Shown here: positions 1 through 8,169 of the stretch, one piece after another | How positions within the stretch are numbered: the first letter of the stretch is position 1 | How the letters are laid out: every line of letters begins with the position of its first letter | Assembly (NCBI RefSeq): GCF_007000325.2 | Contig: NZ_CP117267.1 | Coordinates: 2,046,001 to 2,110,000 of the forward strand | DNA length: 64,000 nucleotides | DNA from: Rhizobium rhododendri | GTDB lineage: Bacteria; Pseudomonadota; Alphaproteobacteria; Rhizobiales; Rhizobiaceae | Reading direction: 5' to 3' | Notes under the pieces: model-generated | The model's database searches: none | What the model saw: only the letters and a program-made list of their open reading frames with translations | Told to the model about the DNA's origin: nothing | Position numbers and translations under genes: made by a program

Positions 1-84
1 TCTTTCCAGCGCTGAAATTACGTGCCTTTTCAGTCTCCGGTCGATGCCGGAACCCTACGGCATGAGAAGGAAATCCCGCGAAAA

Positions 85-1731
85 ATGGACTCAACCACGG
101 TCATGATCAACCTGTTCGGCGCAGTGGCATTGCTGCTGTTCGGCCTGTCGCAGGTAAAGGACGGCGTCACCCGCGCTTTCGGTGCCCGCCTGCGGACCGG
201 GCTGGCGACCGGGACACGCAGCAGCGGCCGTTCCTTCGTCTCCGGCTTCGTCGCGACGATCGCGCTGCAGAGTTCGACCGCGACCGCGCTAATGGTCGCG
301 TCTTTCGTCGAACGTGACCTGGTGATCCCGTCCATGGCACAGATCGTGCTGCTCGGCGCCAATGTCGGCACCGCCGTGACCGCATGGATCGTGGCAACCG
401 GCATCGAATGGCTGTCGCCGCTGATCATACTGATCGGCATCGTCCTCTACCGCCGCTCGTCGAGCAATCAGCAGGGCGCAGGCACGGCGCTGATCGGCAT
501 CGGCCTGATGCTGCTGTCGCTGCAGCTACTGAGCATGGCAACGGCACCGATCCGCGAATCCCAGGCGCTTGCCGCCTTCATCGGCCTGCTCGACGGCGCC
601 CTGCCGGTCGCGTTGATCTTCTCGGCCGCCCTCGCCTTCATCTCGTCGTCCAGCCTTGCCGTTGTCGTGCTGATCCTGTCGCTCGCCTCCACCGGCATCC
701 TGTCGCCCGCTCTCTCCATTGTCCTGGTGCTCGGCGCCAACCTTGGCGGCGCCGTTCCGCCCGTCGTCGCGACCATGTCCGGTCCCGCAACCGCCCGCCG
801 CGTGACGCTTGGCAACCTCATCGTGCGTGCCATCGGCTGCGCCATTGCCATGCCATTGGCCGGCCACGCTGGCGCCCTTCTGCAAGGCCTCGGCTTTGTG
901 CCCGCAAAACTGCCCGTCGACGCGCATCTGATGTTCAACATCGCGCTTGCCGCCCTCGCCTGGCCGTTTTCTCCCCTGATTTCAAGGCTGATGCTGCGGC
1001 TGGTGCCTGCCGATGCCGCGACCGATGACAGCCCGAGGTTCCTCGACGAACAGGCTCTCGGCACGCCTGTGGTTGCCGTCGCCAGCGCAACCCGCGAAGT
1101 TCTGGCCGTCGGCGATCTCATCGAACGCATGTTGATCCGCACGCAGACCGCATTCGATAACAACGACCTGGCATCGTTGAAGGAAATCCCGCTGCTGGAA
1201 AAGCGCGTCGACCGGCTGCAGCAGGAAGTCAAGGTCTACCTCTCCAGGCTCGGCCGTGGCGGGCTCGACGAGGAAACCAGCCGCCGATCGATCGTCATCA
1301 TCGACTACGCCATCAATCTCGAACATATCGGCGATATCATCGAGAAAGGCCTTTCGGAGCAGGTGGCAAAGAAGATCGCCCACGGCCTCGCCTTTTCCGA
1401 CGACGGCTTTGCCGAGCTGCAGCGCCTGTTCACCATGACCATCGACAATCTGAGGGTAGCCCAGACGATCCTCGTGACGCGCGATTTCAATCTCGCCCGC
1501 CAAATGATGGAAGTGAAGGTCGATGTCCGCCGGCTCGAGAAGCAGTCTTCGGATCGCCATATCGCCCGGCTGCGTGACGGTCGAATGGACAGCCTGCAGA
1601 CCAGTTCGCTGCATCTGGACATGCTGCGCGACCTCAAGCGGATCAATGCCCACATCGTCTCCGTCGCCCACCCCATCCTCGATGAAAGCGGCCTGCTGAT
1701 CGAAAGCCGCTTGCTGAACGCAGCTGAGTGA
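85..1731 (+). CDS. Na/Pi cotransporter family protein with PhoU-like C-terminus
   Basis: Predicted inner-membrane sodium-dependent phosphate symporter of 548 aa. The N-terminal half is hydrophobic and contains the two inverted signature repeats of the NptA/PNaS family, seen as QSSTATALMVASF and, later, SSSSLAVVVLILSL. The C-terminal third (from about residue 330) is charged, helical and PhoU-like. An in-frame ATG at 22 would add 21 polar residues. The ATG at 85 is preferred because the membrane domain begins almost at once after it. It stands alone, with a convergent small gene downstream. The family assignment is firm. The exact ion and substrate are inferred from the family. Confidence 0.9.
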   Translation: MDSTTVMINLFGAVALLLFGLSQVKDGVTRAFGARLRTGLATGTRSSGRSFVSGFVATIALQSSTATALMVASFVERDLVIPSMAQIVLLGANVGTAVTAWIVATGIEWLSPLIILIGIVLYRRSSSNQQGAGTALIGIGLMLLSLQLLSMATAPIRESQALAAFIGLLDGALPVALIFSAALAFISSSSLAVVVLILSLASTGILSPALSIVLVLGANLGGAVPPVVATMSGPATARRVTLGNLIVRAIGCAIAMPLAGHAGALLQGLGFVPAKLPVDAHLMFNIALAALAWPFSPLISRLMLRLVPADAATDDSPRFLDEQALGTPVVAVASATREVLAVGDLIERMLIRTQTAFDNNDLASLKEIPLLEKRVDRLQQEVKVYLSRLGRGGLDEETSRRSIVIIDYAINLEHIGDIIEKGLSEQVAKKIAHGLAFSDDGFAELQRLFTMTIDNLRVAQTILVTRDFNLARQMMEVKVDVRRLEKQSSDRHIARLRDGRMDSLQTSSLHLDMLRDLKRINAHIVSVAHPILDESGLLIESRLLNAAE

Positions 1732-1799
1732 TAGCTAGCGGGATGAGCCTGGAAATCGGTACTAACGAATGAGCGTCAAACGCCGGCGCAAAAAAGCGA

Positions 1800-2057
1800 T
1801 CAGTCTGCGGTCGGCAGGCGGCGCATGGTGAATTCGATGCGGTCGCCCTCGACCTGTCGCCAGCTTTCGACTTCCGTCCAGTAGGCAGCCTTCGGAAAAT
1901 CGTCGAACCATTGGCGGGCTTTTTCGCGCGCGTCGGGGCGGCTGAGGCAATAGGTTTCGCGCACGAAATCTCCCTTGCCGCCGGCAAGCTTGCTGCGGCG
2001 GTGGCGGTCGATCTGGCGCTTGAGCCCATCAAGGGGCGGCGATCCCGTAATCTTCAT
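1800..2057 (-). CDS. Small conserved-type hypothetical protein
   Basis: Encodes 85 aa with no domain I recognise. It is basic and rich in Arg/Lys, has no signal peptide or membrane segment, and contains Trp-Phe-Asp-Asp and Tyr-Trp-Thr-Glu segments that look like a folded soluble protein. The frame is open further upstream to 2150, but ATG 2057 gives a start with normal composition. It converges with the phosphate symporter and diverges from hemF. No function is proposed. Confidence 0.6.
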   Translation of the reverse strand: MKITGSPPLDGLKRQIDRHRRSKLAGGKGDFVRETYCLSRPDAREKARQWFDDFPKAAYWTEVESWRQVEGDRIEFTMRRLPTAD

Positions 2058-2230
2058 GATAAACCTTGCCTTTGCGCCCAAGATAATACCAGACGGTTCA
2101 TTTTGCGAGTCGATTATGCCGGTGTTCAAGCGGGGGATGCTGGCTGCCACCTTGCTTTGCTGTTATGCAAAAACCGATTTTGAAGGCCGTGCGAGTCGTG
2201 GCCGCTGCACACATGGCACCGGAGATACTT

Positions 2231-3139
2231 ATGGAAAGACCACAGCTTCCAACCGGATTGCCTGACGACATCGAGGACAAGAAGCTTGCTGCGCGCGGCT
2301 GGTTTGAAAGCCTGCGCGACACGATCTGCGCGGAATTCGAGGCGCTGGAAGACGAGTTGACTGGCCCGCTTGCCGACCAGGAACCGGGCCGCTTCGTTGC
2401 CAAGGACTGGCAGCGCGAAAGCGATGGCGGCGGCGGCAGGATGTCGATGATGGAAGGCCGCGTTTTCGAGAAGGTCGGCGTCCACACCTCTACCGTGCAC
2501 GGCGAGTTTGCCCCCGATTTTCGCAGCCAGATCCCTGGTGCCAATGAGGATCCGCGCTTCTGGGCCTCCGGCATCTCGCTCATCGCCCATCCCGTCAATC
2601 CCAACGTGCCGGCCGTGCACATGAACACCCGCATGGTGGTCACGACCAGCCGCTGGTTCGGCGGCGGCGCCGACTTGACACCCGTCCTTGATAACCGGCG
2701 AACACAGGAAGATCCCGATAGCCAGCTTTTCCATCGTGCCATGGAGATCGCCTGCGGCCGTCATAAGGTTGCAGACTATCCACGCTATAAAGCCTGGTGC
2801 GAGGAGTATTTCTTCCTGAAGCACCGAAACGAATCACGCGGCATCGGCGGGATTTTCTACGACTGGCTTCATTCGAGCGAGGAGGACGGCGGCTGGGAGG
2901 CCGACTTTACCTTCACGCGCGATGTCGGAAGGGCGTTTTCGATGGTCTACCCGCGGATTGTAAGGTCGAACTTCAACAAGCAGTGGACAGAGCAGGACCG
3001 GGACGAACAATTGATTCGCCGCGGACGCTATGTCGAGTTCAATCTTCTGTACGACCGCGGCACGATCTTCGGCCTGAAGACCGGCGGCAATGTAGAGTCT
3101 ATCCTGTCGTCCCTGCCGCCCGTGGTTCGTTGGCCCTGA
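2231..3139 (+). CDS. hemF: Oxygen-dependent coproporphyrinogen III oxidase
   Basis: Converts coproporphyrinogen III to protoporphyrinogen IX with O2 in heme synthesis; cytosolic, normally a homodimer. The 302 aa length matches the family. Diagnostic blocks are [20 protein letters not shown] and [11 protein letters not shown], and the conserved tail [17 protein letters not shown] is intact. ATG 2231 is chosen over an in-frame ATG at 2165 because GGAG lies 6 nt upstream and homologues begin near this point. No FNR-type box (TTGAT-N4-ATCAA) was found upstream, so oxygen control is not supported by the sequence. Confidence 0.96.
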   Translation: MERPQLPTGLPDDIEDKKLAARGWFESLRDTICAEFEALEDELTGPLADQEPGRFVAKDWQRESDGGGGRMSMMEGRVFEKVGVHTSTVHGEFAPDFRSQIPGANEDPRFWASGISLIAHPVNPNVPAVHMNTRMVVTTSRWFGGGADLTPVLDNRRTQEDPDSQLFHRAMEIACGRHKVADYPRYKAWCEEYFFLKHRNESRGIGGIFYDWLHSSEEDGGWEADFTFTRDVGRAFSMVYPRIVRSNFNKQWTEQDRDEQLIRRGRYVEFNLLYDRGTIFGLKTGGNVESILSSLPPVVRWP

Positions 3140-3222
3140 TGTCAACAAAACGTGAGGGTCTTACAAAGTAACGCGTTGCTACTACTTTAACTTGAACATG
3201 GTACAGTCAGAGGAGGATTGTC

Positions 3223-3492
3223 ATGTCTACGAAGAGCAGTGCAGCCCCTACCCCGACCACAGCGAGTGCGATGGACACTCCTGATTTTATCAGGAGGCTG
3301 GCGGAGGACCAGCGCATCCGAAGCGGCTCCGATCTGCCTTTGTCCTGCTTCATCGAGCAGGTGAAGATGCAACTGAAAGGCCGGCCGGCCAACGATGTAT
3401 CCCGTATTCCGCAGGACCGCATCGCCAGGCGCTCCGTCGCCCACCGCCACCAGACGTCGGAGCTTTTCAAAGCCTGGGCAATGCCTGAATAG
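3223..3492 (+). CDS. Small hypothetical protein with strong ribosome-binding site
   Basis: An 89-aa protein of unknown function. The N-terminus (about 17 residues) is Ser/Thr/Ala/Pro-rich and probably disordered. The rest is amphipathic and charged (DFIRRLAEDQRIRSGSDLP), without membrane segments. AGAGGAGG lies 7-8 nt before the ATG, one of the best ribosome-binding sites in the window, which argues for real translation. It is monocistronic, between hemF and the convergent cca operon. I recognise no domain. Confidence 0.65.
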   Translation: MSTKSSAAPTPTTASAMDTPDFIRRLAEDQRIRSGSDLPLSCFIEQVKMQLKGRPANDVSRIPQDRIARRSVAHRHQTSELFKAWAMPE

Positions 3493-3558
3493 GCTGAGCG
3501 GGCTGTGACACCATCATCGGGCGCAGCTTCCGCAGTGAAGCGGAGGCTGCCCTGAAAA

Positions 3559-4809
3559 TCAGACCATTTCTCGCAGCCGCGACAGCAGGGTCGCCTTGTC
3601 GGTCGCAAAATTCTCTTCGACCCACTGGCGTTCAAGATCGCCCAGCACCTCGCCCACGCGCGGGCCGGCAGCAATTCCTGCTTTCAACGCATCGGCTCCG
3701 CTGAGAGGAAAGACCGGTTTCTGCCAGCCGCCTGCGCGGTCCAGCAGCTTGCCGATGCGTGCCGTTCGCGCCATCTCGGCGAAGTCGCCCTCCGCCTTGC
3801 CCCGCGCCACAGCAAGCGCGAGCTTCAACTTGGTGCGGATACCCTCTGTTCCATGGCCGTACAGCAATCTCTGAAACGCTGCGTCAGAGATCTCGTCGTC
3901 GATGACGGGTGCGGCGGCCCATGCGGTAAGCCTCGCCGCCTCTGCCTTCGACAGGCGCAACCGGATCGCGAGCTTTGCCAGCCTGTCGGCATCCGGCGGC
4001 ACGATGGAAGCAAGCCGCAGCAATGGATCCGGCGACCAGCCAAGCGCCCGTTCGGTGGAGACAAGCGCCGGGATGGCGTCGATGCCCCATTTTTCGGTTT
4101 CCGGCAGGATATCGGTGAGCACGCTGATCTGCCGCATCCAAAGCAGCGCACGCCCCGGATCGGGTGCTCCCAGCAACTTCTTCATTTCCGACCAGATGCG
4201 CTCGGCCGACAGCGAAGCCAGTGTGCCTCGCGCCCCGGCGCAGGCCCTGAGGCCCGCCGCGTCTGGCCGGCCGGTGCCATAGAAGGCAAAGAAACGGAAA
4301 AAGCGCAGGATGCGTAAATGATCCTCGGCGATCCGCGTTGCCGGCTCGCCGATGAACCGGATGGTCCTGGTCTCTATGTCCGCGAGGCCGCCAACGAGAT
4401 CGATGACCTCGCCGCTAGCCGTTGCATAGAGCGCATTGATCGTCAGGTCGCGGCGTTCGGCATCCGCCTGCCAGTCCGTGCTGAAAGCCACTTCGGCATG
4501 ACGCCCGTCGGTCTCGACGTCCCGGCGCAAGGTCGTCACCTCGAACGGCTTGCCATCGATCACCAGCGTCACTGTGCCATGCGCTATGCCGGTCGGTACG
4601 GCCTTGATGCCGGCCGCTTTGGCGCGGGCCACGACGGCGTCCGGCAGCAGCGTCGTCGCGATGTCGATGTCGGCGACATCGAGCCCCATCAGGCTGTTGC
4701 GGACTGCCCCGCCAACGATGCGCGCCTCGCCGCCGTCGCTGTTCAGCAGCGCCAGAACCTGTCCGAGCGCCGCATCCGCAAACCACGTCTCTCCGGCAAC
4801 AGTCGTCAT
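3559..4809 (-). CDS. cca: CCA tRNA nucleotidyltransferase / poly(A) polymerase-family protein
   Basis: Adds or repairs the 3' CCA end of tRNAs. The 416-aa protein opens with the class II nucleotidyltransferase head: RIVGGAVRNSLMG, then the metal-binding pair DIDIATT, then ERRDLTINALYA. The RNA- and primer-binding helices follow (FIGEPATRIAEDHLRILRFFRF). The C-terminal half is the variable helical tail typical of alphaproteobacterial enzymes. Its ATG at 4809 overlaps the TGA of the upstream Nudix gene (ATGA), so the two are translationally coupled. The frame extends upstream, but that part lies inside the Nudix gene. Confidence 0.93.
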   Translation of the reverse strand: MTTVAGETWFADAALGQVLALLNSDGGEARIVGGAVRNSLMGLDVADIDIATTLLPDAVVARAKAAGIKAVPTGIAHGTVTLVIDGKPFEVTTLRRDVETDGRHAEVAFSTDWQADAERRDLTINALYATASGEVIDLVGGLADIETRTIRFIGEPATRIAEDHLRILRFFRFFAFYGTGRPDAAGLRACAGARGTLASLSAERIWSEMKKLLGAPDPGRALLWMRQISVLTDILPETEKWGIDAIPALVSTERALGWSPDPLLRLASIVPPDADRLAKLAIRLRLSKAEAARLTAWAAAPVIDDEISDAAFQRLLYGHGTEGIRTKLKLALAVARGKAEGDFAEMARTARIGKLLDRAGGWQKPVFPLSGADALKAGIAAGPRVGEVLGDLERQWVEENFATDKATLLSRLREMV

Positions 4810-5441
4810 GCGTAAAGCCTCTCGTACAATGTCCGGACGATCCCGGCGGTAATGCCCCAGATCATCCATTGACCGTAGGGCATGCGGTAGAAATGACGCT
4901 CGCTGCCCTTCCACTCCATGCTGTCGCGCATGTGGTGCGTCGGGTCCATCAGAAACGACAGAGGCACTTCGAACGCATCCTCGACCTCGGTCGGGCTCAG
5001 CGTCAGCTCGAAACCCGGTTTGACGACCGCAAGGATCGGCGTGATGCGGAACCCGGTCGCAGCTAGATAATGCGGCAAGCGGGCCACCGGTTCGACAAAC
5101 AGATTGGCAAGGCCGATCTCCTCCTCAGCCTCGCGCATCGCGGCAGCCTCCGGCGACGCATCTTCCGGATCTATGGCGCCGCCCGGAAAGGCGATCTGGC
5201 CGGAGTGCTTGCGCAGATTTGTCGTGCGCTGCGTAAAGATGACCCGTGCGTCGTCTCCCTCGTCGATGACCGGCACCAGCACCGCGGCGTCGCGTAGCGT
5301 CATCCCCTCGACGTCGAGAATTCTCTCTCGGTTGAGAAGGTGATCGCCGTGCTCACGCCAGGCAAGCTCGACGGGGTTACCCGTCTGGTTGAGCGCGCGG
5401 CGGCGGAATTCGGCTGCCGAATAAAGCGGAAACTCACTCAT
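4806..5441 (-). CDS. CoA pyrophosphatase-type Nudix hydrolase
   Basis: Probable CoA/acyl-CoA diphosphatase of 211 aa. It shows the CoA-Nudix signature LRKHSGQIAFPGG followed by a full Nudix box (GAIDPEDASPEAAAMREAEEEIG), which coordinates the catalytic metals. ATG 5441 is chosen; it overlaps the end of the DUF1285 gene by 8 nt. Another ATG lies four codons upstream at 5453. It is the middle gene of a DUF1285-Nudix-cca operon in which every junction overlaps. Substrate preference is inferred from the motif. Confidence 0.9.
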   Translation of the reverse strand: MSEFPLYSAAEFRRRALNQTGNPVELAWREHGDHLLNRERILDVEGMTLRDAAVLVPVIDEGDDARVIFTQRTTNLRKHSGQIAFPGGAIDPEDASPEAAAMREAEEEIGLANLFVEPVARLPHYLAATGFRITPILAVVKPGFELTLSPTEVEDAFEVPLSFLMDPTHHMRDSMEWKGSERHFYRMPYGQWMIWGITAGIVRTLYERLYA

Positions 5442-6060
5442 CTGCCAGGGCATTCAGCGTCAGCGCCGGCATGATCGGGAAAGTCGCGCCGCCGGAGCGG
5501 ACGCAGAACATCGCGACGCCGTCGATGTCGAGCGTTTCGCCGAGAGCCACCAGATCGTACATGACGGCCCGTGACACCAGCGCCTCCAGCCGGCCGCGCA
5601 CATGCAGATAGGGCTTGAGTTCGTTGTTGTCGCCATGCACGACAAAGCGCAGCGGATGGTCCTCGCCTGCCTCCACGACGTCCCCAACGTTCGTCCGGAA
5701 TGTCAGTAGCGGATGGCCGTCGACCTGCGTCATCGTCATCTCGACCGCCAGAAACGGCGCATCGACGACGCGGATGCCGACTTTTTCCACAGGCGTCACG
5801 AGATAGGTCTTACCGTCCTCGTCCTTGCGCAACACCGTCGAGAACAATCGCACCAGCGGCGCACGGCCGATCGGCGTCCCCATGTAGAACCAGGTACCGT
5901 CGCTGCGGATTTCCATGTCGAGATCGCCGCAGAAGGGCGGGTTCCACTTGTCGACCGGTGGAGGCCCCTTGGCGTGGTCTCCGGCATCTCCGGCGGCGCG
6001 CGAAATCAGGGCAGCCAGGCCTGCCGCGTCGGTCGTCGCGCTGATTTCCTCGGCTGCCAT
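5434..6060 (-). CDS. DUF1285 domain-containing protein
   Basis: A 208-aa soluble protein that matches the DUF1285 family over most of its length, with recognisable blocks WNPPFCGDLDMEIRSDGTWFYMGTPIGR and EKVGIRVVDAPFLAVEM. There is no signal peptide or membrane segment. The biochemical role of the family is not known to me. It is the first gene of an operon with the Nudix hydrolase and cca, which hints at nucleotide or RNA-end metabolism but does not prove it. GGGACGGAAC precedes the ATG. It is divergent from the MoxR operon across about 160 bp. Confidence 0.85.
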   Translation of the reverse strand: MAAEEISATTDAAGLAALISRAAGDAGDHAKGPPPVDKWNPPFCGDLDMEIRSDGTWFYMGTPIGRAPLVRLFSTVLRKDEDGKTYLVTPVEKVGIRVVDAPFLAVEMTMTQVDGHPLLTFRTNVGDVVEAGEDHPLRFVVHGDNNELKPYLHVRGRLEALVSRAVMYDLVALGETLDIDGVAMFCVRSGGATFPIMPALTLNALADE

Positions 6061-6220
6061 TGTTCCGTCCCGGTTCGTCGCTAGTTCTTGCTGTCACACG
6101 AGATAGTCATTCGAGACGCGCTTGTCAGCATTGTTGTGAGGGATAAATTCTCTTGAGTATGGGGCAAATCTGTATGAACTGCGAATCGACACACCCGTCT
6201 TTCAGCCGCCGGAGATGCAC

Positions 6221-7234
6221 ATGGGCATGATCAATTCGACAGAGGCTAGCCTCGACGACAAGGCCATGATTGCGTCTGCAGAGCGTGCGCTTGCCGATAT
6301 CGCCGCAATTCGCGACCAGGTATCGAAGGTCATTTTCGGCCAGGAAAGCGTCGTCGAGAAGACTGTGCTCGCGGTTCTGGCCGGCGGTCACGCGCTGCTG
6401 GTCGGCGTTCCCGGCCTCGCCAAGACCAAGCTGGTGACGACGCTCGGCGACGTGCTCGGGCTGGGAGCCAGCCGCGTACAGTTTACCCCCGACCTGATGC
6501 CATCGGACATTCTAGGCTCGGAAGTGATGGACCAGGACGACACTGGTCGCCGTTCATTCCGCTTCCTCAAAGGCCCCATCTTCGCACAATTGCTGATGGC
6601 AGACGAAATCAACCGCGCCTCGCCCCGCACCCAGTCGGCGCTGCTGCAGGCCATGCAGGAATATCATGTGACGATCGCCGGCCAGCGCTACGACCTGCCA
6701 GCGCCCTTCCATGTGCTCGCCACCCAGAACCCGCTGGAGCAGGAAGGCACGTACCCGCTGCCGGAAGCCCAACTCGACCGGTTTCTGCTGCAGGTCGACG
6801 TCGGCTATCCGGAATTGGCCGACGAGCGCAGAATCCTGCTCGACACGACCGGCATGTCGGAAGCCAAGGCCGGCGCTGCCATCGATGCCGGCAGGCTGTC
6901 CGAAATCCAGAAGCTGATCCGCCAGATGCCGATCAGCGACAGCGTCGTCGATGCCATCCTGTCGCTGGTCCGCTCGGCCCGACCGGGCCAGGGCAATGCC
7001 ACAACAGACAAGCACGTCGCCTGGGGACCGGGCCCGCGCGCCGGCCAGGCGATGATGCTCTGCACCCGCGCCCGCGCCCTCTACCAGGGTCGCCTTGCCC
7101 CGTCGCTGGACGATGTACACGCGCTCGCCGAACCGATCCTGCAGCACCGCATGGCGCTGACGTTCGTCGCCCGCGCCGAAGGCATGTCAGTGCGCGACGT
7201 CATTTCCGACTTGGTCAAGCAGGCCAGGACCTAG
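6221..7234 (+). CDS. MoxR family AAA+ ATPase
   Basis: A 337-aa AAA+ ATPase of the MoxR group, chaperone-like proteins that act with von Willebrand factor A (VWA) partners. It has a Walker A (GVPGLAKTK), Walker B (LLMADEINRA), sensor 1 (VLATQNPLEQEGTYPLPEAQLDRF) and a C-terminal lid domain. Three in-frame ATGs lie at 6215, 6221 and 6227; GGAG at 6211-6214 best serves 6221. It leads an operon with a DUF58 protein and two large membrane VWA-like proteins, its likely partners. MoxR/DUF58 pairing is well established; the client here is unknown. Confidence 0.94.
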   Translation: MGMINSTEASLDDKAMIASAERALADIAAIRDQVSKVIFGQESVVEKTVLAVLAGGHALLVGVPGLAKTKLVTTLGDVLGLGASRVQFTPDLMPSDILGSEVMDQDDTGRRSFRFLKGPIFAQLLMADEINRASPRTQSALLQAMQEYHVTIAGQRYDLPAPFHVLATQNPLEQEGTYPLPEAQLDRFLLQVDVGYPELADERRILLDTTGMSEAKAGAAIDAGRLSEIQKLIRQMPISDSVVDAILSLVRSARPGQGNATTDKHVAWGPGPRAGQAMMLCTRARALYQGRLAPSLDDVHALAEPILQHRMALTFVARAEGMSVRDVISDLVKQART

Positions 7235-7248
7235 GGAGAGAGCGCCGC

Positions 7249-8169
7249 GTGGCATCCATCGGACAGATCGTCAATCCGACATCCGGCAGTGATGCCCTTT
7301 CCCGCGCCCGGCAACGGGCAGCTCTCGTCCCCGATTGCCTGGTCGAGGCGAAACGCATCGCCAACACCGTGATTGCCGGCTGGCATGGCCGCCGCAAGCG
7401 CGGTATCGGCGAGAATTTCTGGCAGTTCCGCCCCTACAGCGATGGTGAGAGCCTGTCGCGCATCGACTGGCGGCGCTCGGCCCGCGATGACCATACCTAT
7501 ATCCGTGACCATGAATGGGAAGCGGCGCACACCATATGGCTCTGGGCCGACATGTCGCCGTCGATGATGTTCAGGTCGTCGCTTGGTCATGTCTCCAAGG
7601 AAAGCCGGGCGCTGGTCGTCATGCTGGCACTGGCGGAAATCCTCGCCCGCTCCGGCGAGCGTATCGGCTGCCCCGGCATCATGGAACCGATTTCCGCCCG
7701 CAACGCTGCCGAAAGACTGGCAACGGCGCTGATGCACGCGCCGCTGGGCGGTGGCCTGCCGCAGACGGCGATGATCCGCGGCTGGAGCGACGTCGTGCTG
7801 ATCGGCGATCTCCTCGACGATGCCGATAGCATCATGGCCCGTCTCGGCCCTCTTGCCCGGCGCGGATTGCGCGGCCATGTGGTCGAGATCGCCGACCCTG
7901 CCGAGGAAACCTTTCCCTATAGCGGCCGCACCGAGTTCACCGATCCGGAAACCGGCGAAAAGCTGGTGGCCGGCCGCGCCGAGACCATCCGCGAGGATTA
8001 CCAGCGTGCCTACCTGGCGCGTCGAGACAGCCTCGGAGAGACGCTGCGCCACCTCGGCTGGACGTTCGTCACCCACCGCACCGACCACCTCGCCTCCGAG
8101 GCGCTTGTCGCCGTGCACACCTACCTGTCCGGCATGCCCACCAGAGCCACCCATGGTGGTCAGTTGTGA
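7249..8169 (+). CDS. DUF58 domain-containing protein
   Basis: A 306-aa cytosolic protein. It contains the DUF58 signature (ENFWQFRPYSDGESLSRIDWRRSAR) and a VWA-like fold whose metal-site motif DMSPS (Asp at residue 101) matches DXSXS. It starts at a GTG with GGGAGAG upstream, 14 nt after the MoxR stop. Its own stop overlaps the next gene's GTG (GTGA). DUF58 proteins are the usual adaptors for MoxR ATPases; the molecular target in this operon is unknown. Confidence 0.92.
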   Translation: MASIGQIVNPTSGSDALSRARQRAALVPDCLVEAKRIANTVIAGWHGRRKRGIGENFWQFRPYSDGESLSRIDWRRSARDDHTYIRDHEWEAAHTIWLWADMSPSMMFRSSLGHVSKESRALVVMLALAEILARSGERIGCPGIMEPISARNAAERLATALMHAPLGGGLPQTAMIRGWSDVVLIGDLLDDADSIMARLGPLARRGLRGHVVEIADPAEETFPYSGRTEFTDPETGEKLVAGRAETIREDYQRAYLARRDSLGETLRHLGWTFVTHRTDHLASEALVAVHTYLSGMPTRATHGGQL